The notes under the pieces: generated by a model
Seen by the model: only the letters and a program-made list of their open reading frames with translations
Database searches by the model: none
Told to the model about the DNA's origin: nothing
Program-made: the position numbers and the translations under genes
Origin: a virus
Strand: one strand, 5' to 3'
DNA: 64,000 nucleotides
Virus record (IMG/VR): IMGVR_UViG_3300000117_000009
Span: 43,301 to 107,300 of that record
Part shown: positions 27,269 to 34,667 of the stretch, piece by piece
How positions within the stretch are numbered: the first letter of the stretch is position 1
How the letters are laid out: each line of letters opens with the position of its first letter

Positions 27269-27692
27269 TGTTGGTCAAATAGTCTATTCTCTATTAGAAA
27301 ATAAAAAATTAATAATTCCTATTAAAATAGTCGAAGAAATAACTGTAAAAAATCTAGAGACAGAAATTACAACTTATAAAGTCTTAATTCCAAATAATAA
27401 AAAAGAAAAAGTTAATCTAGATAAATTTGACAATGTCTTTGACACAATCGATAAAGCATCAAGTTACATGATAGAAAATGCAAAAAAAGCAATTGATGAT
27501 TTAACTTTTAAAGCGTTAGAGCTAGAAGAAAAGTTTTTTTCTGTTAAAGATGAAAGTGTCACGTGCATAAATGATATTGAAAATGATAAAATTAATTTAG
27601 GCGACGGCACAGCGGCCGATGTCAATATAAATAATTTAAACCTACAAAATACAGTTAGTGAGAAACCAATTGAAGAAAGTGCTTCTGCTTGA
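27261..27692 (+). CDS. Hypothetical protein, 143 aa
   Basis: Start chosen at ATG 27261 (MYSVGQIVYSLLENKK), behind GAGAAGAG, rather than a TTG eight codons upstream. The N-terminal ~45 residues resemble a small SH3-like beta barrel (VGQIVYSL, KVLIPNN); a helix and an acidic Asn-rich tail follow. It overlaps the exonuclease start. Function unknown. Confidence 0.55.
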   Translation: MYSVGQIVYSLLENKKLIIPIKIVEEITVKNLETEITTYKVLIPNNKKEKVNLDKFDNVFDTIDKASSYMIENAKKAIDDLTFKALELEEKFFSVKDESVTCINDIENDKINLGDGTAADVNINNLNLQNTVSEKPIEESASA

Positions 27693-28479
27693 CGGTTATA
27701 ATTTAATTTATCGTGCTAGATATAGTGGAATGAATAAAGGCAAACATTCAGTAATATTTAATTTTTTTAGAGGATTAAGACCTTTAGTTGAAAAGTTTAA
27801 GCCAGATGTTTGTTATTTTGTTCTTGAAGGAAGACCTGTAAAAAGGCTTAATAATGATGCAAAATACAAAGCGCAAAGAGTATATAACAATGAAGATAAT
27901 TTTAGTGAGCAAAAAAAAGAAATTATTAGGATTTTAGCAGAGTACTTTCCTATTACGCTAGCAAGACACGAAAACTATGAATGTGATGATATTATTAATT
28001 ACCTAGCAAATGATTTGCATAAAGATGACATGTCAACAATAATATCTTCAGATACTGACTTTATTCAAAGTATTAATGAAAATAATCAACTTTATAACCC
28101 AGTCAAAAAAGATTTTATTCAAAAAACTGATTATGACTATGTAAGCTGGAAATCACTTGTAGGTGATAAATCTGACAATATTATGGGTTTTAAAGGGATT
28201 GGCAATAAGCGCGCTTTAAATTTAATATTGGATAAAGACAAATTTAAAGAGTTTCTCACTATCAAAGAGAATAAAGAAAAATTTAATAATAATATGTTCA
28301 TGATTAAATTTCACGAATTAAATGATGACATAAAAGATATTGTATTTAAAAGAAATTCTTTTCAAAATTGGGATCTTCTTAAAAAAGAATTTATAAATTT
28401 TGAGTTTAATTCTATAATAGGTAAAGAAAAAACATGGGAAAAGTATATAAATACTTTTGATCAATTAATTGAAAGGTAA
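27658..28479 (+). CDS. 5'-3' exonuclease / flap endonuclease (PIN-like)
   Basis: About 270 residues. The metal-binding acidic motifs of the FEN/T4 RNase H/T5 exonuclease family are present: LLLDGYNLIYRAR, YECDDIINYLA, SSDTDF, and the helix-hairpin-helix region VGDKSDNIMGFKGIGNKRA. It removes RNA primers and flaps during lagging-strand synthesis. The annotated start is GTG 27658; TTG 27670, four codons on (MKKVLLLDGYN), is equally credible. With PolIII, RadA and DNA ligase it completes much of a replication set. Confidence 0.88.
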   Translation: MRNQLKKVLLLDGYNLIYRARYSGMNKGKHSVIFNFFRGLRPLVEKFKPDVCYFVLEGRPVKRLNNDAKYKAQRVYNNEDNFSEQKKEIIRILAEYFPITLARHENYECDDIINYLANDLHKDDMSTIISSDTDFIQSINENNQLYNPVKKDFIQKTDYDYVSWKSLVGDKSDNIMGFKGIGNKRALNLILDKDKFKEFLTIKENKEKFNNNMFMIKFHELNDDIKDIVFKRNSFQNWDLLKKEFINFEFNSIIGKEKTWEKYINTFDQLIER

Positions 28480-28484
28480 ACTAA

Positions 28485-28706
28485 ATGTCTATTGAAGTTG
28501 TTTTACAAAACGAAGCGCTAACAAATCTAAGAAACAAAAGTATTATTACAGCAAATGAAGTCGCTGTAAGTGTAGGTGATCTATTTTACGCTAAAAATGT
28601 TTTGACTAATGAAAAAAGAGTTTTAGATAAGTCTGCTATTGAAAGTGTAATTAATTTATCAACTTTAAGTGAAAGCACAACAAATAAAACCTTACTGAAA
28701 GGGTGA
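28485..28706 (+). CDS. Small hypothetical protein before groEL
   Basis: 73 residues, five bases after the exonuclease and nine before groEL. The sequence (ANEVAVSVGDLFYAKNVLT) suggests a small beta fold. It lacks the mobile loop and length of GroES, so I do not call it a co-chaperonin, though its position makes that worth testing. AAAGG precedes the ATG. Confidence 0.55.
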   Translation: MSIEVVLQNEALTNLRNKSIITANEVAVSVGDLFYAKNVLTNEKRVLDKSAIESVINLSTLSESTTNKTLLKG

Positions 28707-28714
28707 AATTATAA

Positions 28715-30352
28715 ATGACAGATTTAATTTATTTTGATGCTGATGCACAAAATTTACTCAAAAGTGGTGTGAGAAAGCTTTGCAAGGCTGTATCTGTTAC
28801 AATGGGACCAAGAGGAAAACTTGTATTAATAGAAAAAAACGGAGAGCCCCCTCATCTTACTAAAGACGGCGCTACTGTTGCTAAGTCAATTGTATTAGAA
28901 AATAGAGTAGAAGATTTAGGCGCAAAGCTCTTAAAACAAGCAAGCGAAAATACTGCAACTGTTGCGGGTGATGGAAGCACAACTTCAACTGTCTTAGCTA
29001 AGGAACTTTATTTTAGAGCATCACAAGCTTTACAGACTGGAATTGGTTCACCTTCAGAGATTACAAACTTGTTGACAACACATACAAGTGAGCTTATTTC
29101 TTTTTTAGAGACTAAGTCAAAAAAAGTTTCTTCAAACGACGAGATCAAGCAAGTTGCAACAATTTCTGCGAATGGAGACGCTTACATTGGTGACTTAATT
29201 GCCAATGCAATGAATGAAGTAGGTACTTCTGGATTAGTGACAGTAGAAAAGTCAAAGACAACAAGTACAGAACTCCAATTGGTTAGAGGTGTTAAAATTG
29301 ATAGAGGATACGTTTCACCTTATTTTATTAACGACAATGAAAAATCAAAAACAATTTTAGAAGACCCTTTGGTTTTAATTTTGTCTTGCAAGTTAAATTC
29401 TTTAACGCAAATATTGCCTGTATTAGAAAAAATACACCAGACAAGCAAGCCACTATTTATTATAGCAAATGATTATGATCAAGAAGCGATACAATCTCTT
29501 TTGGCAAACGTGTCCAAAGGATTATTACAGATTTGTGCTGTAAGGTCTCCTTTTTACGGCGAGAAAAGAAATCAAATACTTAGTGATCTTGCTAAAGCAT
29601 TAGACACAAAAGTTTTTTACGACTTAGATGACAAAGAAATGTCCAATATAGTCTTGTCAGACCTAGGGAACTGTAGAAAAATTGAAACAACGCATGATAC
29701 TACGTTGTTTGTAGAGTGTGAATCATGTCAAGATTCTGGAGATATATTAAAAGAAATAGAAAAACTACTTGAAGATAAAAATATTACAAAAGAAGAAGAA
29801 GCTTTTTATAAACAACGGCTTGTTATAAACAAAGGTATTGTCGCAGTTTTGTCAATTGGGGCGCATACTGAATCAGAACTTTTGGAGTTAGTCGATAGAA
29901 TTGATGATGCACTTCATGCAACAAAAGCAGCAATCGAAAGTGGCTTTTTGCCTGGTGGTGGTATTGCTTTAGCAAAGACAGGTCTTGAATTTTTAAATAG
30001 AGCTAATGATGAGAAAAATAATTTACTTGAAAACACAGTTAAAAAAATAATTGCTGATGCTTGTATGTCACCGCTCAAACAAATATTAAGAAATGCTGAT
30101 CTTTCTGTTGATTACATTATTGAAATGATCAAAAAAGAAGTTGACTTTAACAGAGGTTTTGATGTAAGAAACGAAGAATATGTAGATATGATTGAAGCTG
30201 GGATTATTGACCCACAAAAAGTAACAGCTACTGCACTTAAAAATGCAATAAGCGTTTGTAACTCACTACTATCTGTGGGCTGTGTAGTGCTTGAGGCACA
30301 AAGTTATGAGCAAGGAGTACAACTAGTCCAGTTATCTGATGATATGTATTAA
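28715..30352 (+). CDS. groEL: GroEL-family chaperonin (Hsp60)
   Basis: 545 residues, full GroEL length. ATP-site residues are intact: TMGPRGKLV, KDGATVAKSI (D51), and GDGSTTSTVLA (D86, the hydrolytic Asp). The apical domain shows VEKSKTTSTELQLVRGVKID and RGYVSPYF, and the equatorial return has LPGGGIALAKT. The usual GGM-rich tail is missing. It would form a folding chamber, probably for phage structural proteins or its own enzymes. No GroES or T4 gp31 homologue is obvious in the window. Phage-encoded GroEL is known from a few large phages. Confidence 0.95.
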   Translation: MTDLIYFDADAQNLLKSGVRKLCKAVSVTMGPRGKLVLIEKNGEPPHLTKDGATVAKSIVLENRVEDLGAKLLKQASENTATVAGDGSTTSTVLAKELYFRASQALQTGIGSPSEITNLLTTHTSELISFLETKSKKVSSNDEIKQVATISANGDAYIGDLIANAMNEVGTSGLVTVEKSKTTSTELQLVRGVKIDRGYVSPYFINDNEKSKTILEDPLVLILSCKLNSLTQILPVLEKIHQTSKPLFIIANDYDQEAIQSLLANVSKGLLQICAVRSPFYGEKRNQILSDLAKALDTKVFYDLDDKEMSNIVLSDLGNCRKIETTHDTTLFVECESCQDSGDILKEIEKLLEDKNITKEEEAFYKQRLVINKGIVAVLSIGAHTESELLELVDRIDDALHATKAAIESGFLPGGGIALAKTGLEFLNRANDEKNNLLENTVKKIIADACMSPLKQILRNADLSVDYIIEMIKKEVDFNRGFDVRNEEYVDMIEAGIIDPQKVTATALKNAISVCNSLLSVGCVVLEAQSYEQGVQLVQLSDDMY

Positions 30353-30368
30353 TATACATGGAGGAAGT

Positions 30369-30536
30369 ATGAATGATCTAGACTTGGTTATAATTGAAAA
30401 AATTCGGAGAGATAGACAAGCAGAAGAAGAAACAAAAAGAGTACACTTAGAGCTGCCTGTTTACGATAATTATTATGCTAATAAAAACACCAGAAAAGAA
30501 AAAGAATCTAAGCGTGTAATTATTATTGACCTTTAA
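30369..30536 (+). CDS. Small hypothetical protein, 55 aa
   Basis: ATG 30369 follows a strong GGAGGA; the longer frame from 30339 would run back into groEL and is less likely. The protein ends RVIIIDL after a Tyr/Asn-rich middle. Similar short proteins with a terminal V-I-I-D are common in phages, but no function is known to me. Confidence 0.55.
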   Translation: MNDLDLVIIEKIRRDRQAEEETKRVHLELPVYDNYYANKNTRKEKESKRVIIIDL

Positions 30537-30579
30537 TTAAAATATAATGTATTAACAACAAAAATAAAATGAAGGTAAT

Positions 30580-31344
30580 ATGTTGAATATAGATAAAAAA
30601 TATTCTGATGCTATAAAGCGAAATCCTTTACTTACCAAGAGACAAGAAATTGATCTTGCAAAAAAAATTAAGCAAGGTACTGAAAAGTCTAGAGCAAAGG
30701 CAAGAAAGAAATTAATAGAGTCAAATTACAGACTTGTTATCTCAATTGCAAAAAAATATCATAGGAGTGATATTGATTTTGATGATCTACTACAAGAAAG
30801 TAGTATTGGTTTACTTAAGGCTGTAGATAGATTTAATCCGGATTTAGGCTTTAAGTTTAGTACTTATGCTTGCTGGTGGATTAAACAAGCAGCGTTACAG
30901 TATATTAATGAAAACGTTACAGACATTAAAGTTCCTACTCACTCTAGACTTTTAAATTCTAAAATTAAAAAAGCAATCAATAAGTTTGAAGATAACCATG
31001 GAAGAGCACCTTCTTATAAAGAAGTAGGTGAGTTGGTTGGTGAAAGCCCAAAAAAAGTTAAATATACATTAAAAGCAAATAAAAGCTTAGCTTCACTCGA
31101 CAAAGAAAATAACGATACTAACTTTAGTCTTAAAGACTCTTTTAAAGACGAAAGCATTTATTCAAATCCAGAAAGTAATTTAATTGCAAAAGAAATGGAT
31201 ATTTTAATTAGAGATAGTTTGTCTCTGTTGACTGCTAAAGAAGAAAAAATTATTAGACTAAGATTTGGTATAACAGAAGAACCTACAAATATCAAAAAAT
31301 TTCCGCTTACACTTGAGATGGAGGATTATTTAAATGAAAAATAA
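30580..31344 (+). CDS. Sigma-70-family factor lacking its region 4.2 HTH
   Basis: 254 residues. Region 1.2/2.1 (NPLLTKRQEIDLAKKI), region 2 (LLQESSIGLLKAVDRFNP, FSTYACWWIKQAAL), region 3 (NHGRAPSYKEVGELVG) and region 4.1 (LTAKEEKIIRLRFGI) are clear. The chain stops before the helix-turn-helix that reads the -35 element. The next frame carries an HTH-like segment. It would direct host RNA polymerase to phage promoters. AAGG lies seven bases before the start (TTG 30580 or the ATG overlapping it). Confidence in the family is high; how region 4.2 is supplied is open. Confidence 0.88.
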   Translation: MLNIDKKYSDAIKRNPLLTKRQEIDLAKKIKQGTEKSRAKARKKLIESNYRLVISIAKKYHRSDIDFDDLLQESSIGLLKAVDRFNPDLGFKFSTYACWWIKQAALQYINENVTDIKVPTHSRLLNSKIKKAINKFEDNHGRAPSYKEVGELVGESPKKVKYTLKANKSLASLDKENNDTNFSLKDSFKDESIYSNPESNLIAKEMDILIRDSLSLLTAKEEKIIRLRFGITEEPTNIKKFPLTLEMEDYLNEK

Positions 31345-31600
31345 AAAATATGTAACAGTAGACAAGCAAGGTTTAGGTCTTTATGCTATTGCAAAAATAA
31401 TGACAGAAAGCGGTGATAAGATGAATCACTCTACTGTTAGAAATATTATTAATAGATCTTTTGTTAAAGTTGCAAAAAACATAACAAAAAGTTACGAATT
31501 AAATTACACAGACACGCAAATATTTAATATAGCAAAGTCACCAGACTTTCAAGAGTCTGTTGTTGAATTATTAGAAAGAAGAAGTAACAATGAAAGATAG
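31334..31600 (+). CDS. HTH protein resembling sigma region 4.2
   Basis: 88 residues starting at an ATG inside the end of the sigma gene, one frame ahead. The segment GLGLYAIAKIM then MNHSTVRNIINRSFVKVAKN aligns with the 4.2 helix-turn-helix (TLEEIG, SRERVRQIExxALxKLR). It may be a separate subunit that completes the sigma factor, or be joined by +1 frameshifting at AAA-TAA (31339-31344). Fusion by skipping T31342 would give one continuous factor of about 340 residues. Confidence 0.6.
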   Translation: MKNKKYVTVDKQGLGLYAIAKIMTESGDKMNHSTVRNIINRSFVKVAKNITKSYELNYTDTQIFNIAKSPDFQESVVELLERRSNNER

Positions 31601-31877
31601 CTATCTTATTAGTTATAAATTATTCTGTCAAAGACGAAATTTTTCTTTAGAAGCTTTTATTCGTCAAAACAAAGAATTAAGTTTTGATGATGCTAAAGAC
31701 TTCTTTGTCAAAAAAGATGTTGAGCCGCCTTCTGAAATTGATTTTATCAATGTACAAAAAAAAATTCAACTTGAAAACATTCCTGCTGTAGAGGAAGTTA
31801 TTCTCAAAAAACAAACAGTTGTACCTAAAAAACAAGTGCCTAAAAAAAGGCGAAGAAGAAAATCAAAAAATGATTAA
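31590..31877 (+). CDS. Small protein with basic tail
   Basis: 95 residues. The N-terminal half is helical (KLFCQRRNFSLEAFIRQNKE); the C-terminus is a cluster of Lys/Arg (KKQVPKKRRRRKSK), which suggests nucleic-acid contact. It overlaps the sigma-HTH gene by 11 bases. A regulatory role with the sigma factor is possible but only from position. Confidence 0.55.
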   Translation: MKDSYLISYKLFCQRRNFSLEAFIRQNKELSFDDAKDFFVKKDVEPPSEIDFINVQKKIQLENIPAVEEVILKKQTVVPKKQVPKKRRRRKSKND

Positions 31878-32067
31878 CTCTTTGCTCGAGTACGAATTTA
31901 ATCTTCTAGAGTTAGAAAGTTATATAAAAGAAAGTAATATAATTAAAGCTGTTGATCTTAATTCGTTTGATCATGATAATTATAAAAAAGATACATATGA
32001 CTTTAAGTCTATAAAAGGTAAAAATTATTATGGCAAAAAAAGACGATATTACACTGATTATTGCTAA
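31870..32067 (+). CDS. Small protein with leader-like N-terminus
   Basis: ATG 31870 is chosen over an upstream TTG frame. 65 residues starting MINSLLEYEFNLLELESYIKE, which holds L-L-E and I-K-E sites like the tagged proteins. The rest is Lys/Tyr/Asp-rich, with no domain recognised. It overlaps its neighbours on both sides. Confidence 0.5.
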   Translation: MINSLLEYEFNLLELESYIKESNIIKAVDLNSFDHDNYKKDTYDFKSIKGKNYYGKKRRYYTDYC

Positions 32068-32968
32068 GGCATTTGCAAAAGAAAGATTCACAAAAGAAGA
32101 AACTACTATTAGCAGAGACTTTACTATTTCTTCTTTAATTACAGAATATGGTTTAAATGATATTCAGGCAAAAGAAGTAATGAAGTGGTGCACAATAAGC
32201 TGTGCTGCACTGCCTTTAGAAACTAGTCTTCTAGAAGAAAATTTCTTAGGTAAATTATTTCAAAGAAATAAAAAACGTAATACTAGATCACAACAGCAAA
32301 TAGATAGCTTAGTTAAAAATCAAATAGAAGTTACATCTGATTTTGATGACAATGCAATGTGTTCATTTCTTAACAAACTTAATAACTTTAAAAACAAAAT
32401 AGAGCTACAAGGTTTACATAGAGAAGAAAGAGTGCCTACAAGAAAAGTTAAAGATCACGGTGATCTTATTGATAAGGCTATAGACAAAACTCCTTTTATA
32501 TATAACAAGGAAATATCACCTAACTACTTAAGAGGTTTGACGCAGCTTTTAAATAAGACTAAGTCTCTATATACTGCATTAGATAGAATGCCCTTGCCGC
32601 AGGTCGCAAAAAACGAATCTTACGAACCATTTGCGTTAAGTGCTAAAGATTTAAATAGAAGAAAACCTGCAACCGAGCAACAAGTATCTGACCTTGTACA
32701 TCTTGTAAATAATGATATGTACAAGAACGCAATAGGAAAGCCTACAGAGCATATTAAAAGACAAGTATTAGTCAAAAACTTTATAGACTTCATGAATAGG
32801 CTCGTAAAACCTGTAAACAATGAAGAAAAAATTAGAATTATATTTTCAGCAAAAAAATATATTAGAGAGTTACATAATGAAATTTTTAAAATCGTTAAGA
32901 ATGAATCAGAGCTTAGCATACACTCACATGAGCCTCCACCTCCTCGTAAAGATAACAGTCCTACTTAA
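32030..32968 (+). CDS. Hypothetical protein, 312 aa
   Basis: Mostly helical and charged, without a leader or recognised motif. Residues ~15-60 (TKEETTISRDFTISSLITEYG) could be a small helical domain, and the C-terminus is Pro-rich (HEPPPPRKDNSPT). The 3' end overlaps the lipoprotein gene by 92 bases if the latter starts at 32877. Function unknown. Confidence 0.55.
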   Translation: MAKKDDITLIIAKAFAKERFTKEETTISRDFTISSLITEYGLNDIQAKEVMKWCTISCAALPLETSLLEENFLGKLFQRNKKRNTRSQQQIDSLVKNQIEVTSDFDDNAMCSFLNKLNNFKNKIELQGLHREERVPTRKVKDHGDLIDKAIDKTPFIYNKEISPNYLRGLTQLLNKTKSLYTALDRMPLPQVAKNESYEPFALSAKDLNRRKPATEQQVSDLVHLVNNDMYKNAIGKPTEHIKRQVLVKNFIDFMNRLVKPVNNEEKIRIIFSAKKYIRELHNEIFKIVKNESELSIHSHEPPPPRKDNSPT

Positions 32969-34667
32969 TTTACTCTTTGGTTGCGCAGGAACAGAAAGCA
33001 GTGTTGGACAACAGTTTTATCTTGAAAGATCACAAATTACTTCTGGTGAGTCAGTCAAGATAAGTGCTATTAAAGAAATAGACAAAGATATAAGATATAA
33101 AATAAGTTTAGTTAATTCAAACAAAGAAATGATTGAATCTTATTCACATATAGCGTACAATGATTATTTAATTATTAATAGATTTTTAAATCAAAAAGTC
33201 TCAAGTTTAGATAGCTACAACATTTTAGTAGAAACAAAAAGCTTGAGTCAAACAATACCTGTGCAAATTATGCCTTCTGTTATTATTAAAAGCTTTTGTG
33301 CTGAAGATGATTGCAGTATTTTGTCTGGAAATATAGTACAGAATATTGCAAATACAATTACAGTTAATGTCCTTAAAATAAGGCCCACAACATTTCAATA
33401 CACTATTACAACGCCTTACCAAACAATTAAAAAAGAAAATACTTATAATTCGCCTACAGACAATGATTGGTTATCAGGTATTGTTTTGCAAGAAGTCCCA
33501 GATAATGTTAACTTTTATGTTGCTAAAATAGATATAAAAGCTTACGATGTTGACGGGAGTTATGTAGAAACTTCATTACCTTTTAAAGTTGTTCGTCCTA
33601 TTGAGGTAAAACATTTTGGTAAATATGAACTAGCAGAAGTTTACGAACCAGTGCCTGTTACTGGGTGTATACCAGGAACAGTTGGCAGTAATGTACAATA
33701 CTCAGAGTCAGAGTCAGAAACTAGGCAGAATAGCGTATCAATGACAATCAATAGAAGCTGGAGTGATAGCTACTCTTTATCAGCGTCTATTTCAAATTCT
33801 GAAGGAGTAACTGTTGGCGAGACAAAAGGAACAATTAACAGCTCATCTATGTCAAACTCAGAAACTCAAACAGAGTCTTTTTCTAATACATCTTCGCAAG
33901 GTGAAAGCAGCAATATTACTTTTAATACATCAGACGGCGAAAACTGGTCTTGGTCTTTAGACGAGTCAAATTCAGAAACTCAAGGACAATCGCAAGGTGA
34001 AAGTACAAATACAACTGTTAATGGCTCAACGACAGTAGGTGCTAGTGGTGAAGGATCTTTGCCTTTTCTAGCAAAAGCTAGCGGCAAAGTTGAAGTTAGT
34101 GTAGGGGTTTCTAGAGGCTGGGGTGAATCAAACACAACCTCTTTAAGTGAAACGTCTGGCACGTCTAGAGGTTACTCTTCTGGTGGCTCATCACAAAATG
34201 GAAGATCGTTCGGAAGTGTCCAGAATGATTCTAGAAGTCGTTCCTTAAGTGGATCCTATGTTTTATCAAGTTCGTCTTCAAATTCAATTTCTGAGTCATC
34301 CTCGTTATCTTCTGGTAGGGTATGGAACATGTCTGAGAGTATTTCAAGTGGAAACGTTGTAACGACTGGTAATAGTGAAAGCATTGCACAAACAATTGTT
34401 AACTCCAGTAGTAGCTCTACAACATTTAGCTATTCAGGTTATATACCACGAGGAAGATTTGGAATATTTTTTAGACAGACCAGCAGATACGTTAAACTGT
34501 CAGAAATTATTACTTATAGCGTCAATGGTATTCCACAACATGCAGGATTTATTATGATGAATACTTGGGCTTGGGCTCCTGAGCTTTCTGTAGCAGAAAA
34601 TTGTGAAGAAGCTAATAGTTCTTCACTAAAAAGTGCAAGCTGCTTCATTCAACCTTGCGACAACTAG
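32877..34667 (+). CDS. Serine-rich predicted lipoprotein
   Basis: A signal peptide with lipobox LLFGCAG predicts lipid attachment at Cys; candidate starts are 32877 (AGAGAG upstream) and 32928 (19-residue signal). Residues ~40-260 look like Ig-like beta domains (SGESVKISAI). About 250 residues are then Ser/Thr/Asn/Gly-rich with alternating pattern (SESESETRQNSVSMTINRSW), like the amphipathic hairpins of aerolysin-type pore formers or beta-helical adhesins. The last ~80 residues are ordered (GRFGIFFRQTSRYVKL). It is likely made late and placed in the host envelope, perhaps for exclusion, lysis or release. Family not recognised. Confidence 0.6.
   Translation: MKFLKSLRMNQSLAYTHMSLHLLVKITVLLNLLFGCAGTESSVGQQFYLERSQITSGESVKISAIKEIDKDIRYKISLVNSNKEMIESYSHIAYNDYLIINRFLNQKVSSLDSYNILVETKSLSQTIPVQIMPSVIIKSFCAEDDCSILSGNIVQNIANTITVNVLKIRPTTFQYTITTPYQTIKKENTYNSPTDNDWLSGIVLQEVPDNVNFYVAKIDIKAYDVDGSYVETSLPFKVVRPIEVKHFGKYELAEVYEPVPVTGCIPGTVGSNVQYSESESETRQNSVSMTINRSWSDSYSLSASISNSEGVTVGETKGTINSSSMSNSETQTESFSNTSSQGESSNITFNTSDGENWSWSLDESNSETQGQSQGESTNTTVNGSTTVGASGEGSLPFLAKASGKVEVSVGVSRGWGESNTTSLSETSGTSRGYSSGGSSQNGRSFGSVQNDSRSRSLSGSYVLSSSSSNSISESSSLSSGRVWNMSESISSGNVVTTGNSESIAQTIVNSSSSSTTFSYSGYIPRGRFGIFFRQTSRYVKLSEIITYSVNGIPQHAGFIMMNTWAWAPELSVAENCEEANSSSLKSASCFIQPCDN

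Noticed and set aside
28485-28706. GroES-like co-chaperonin
   Set aside because: Too short, and no mobile loop or GroES core pattern is visible. Position alone is not enough.
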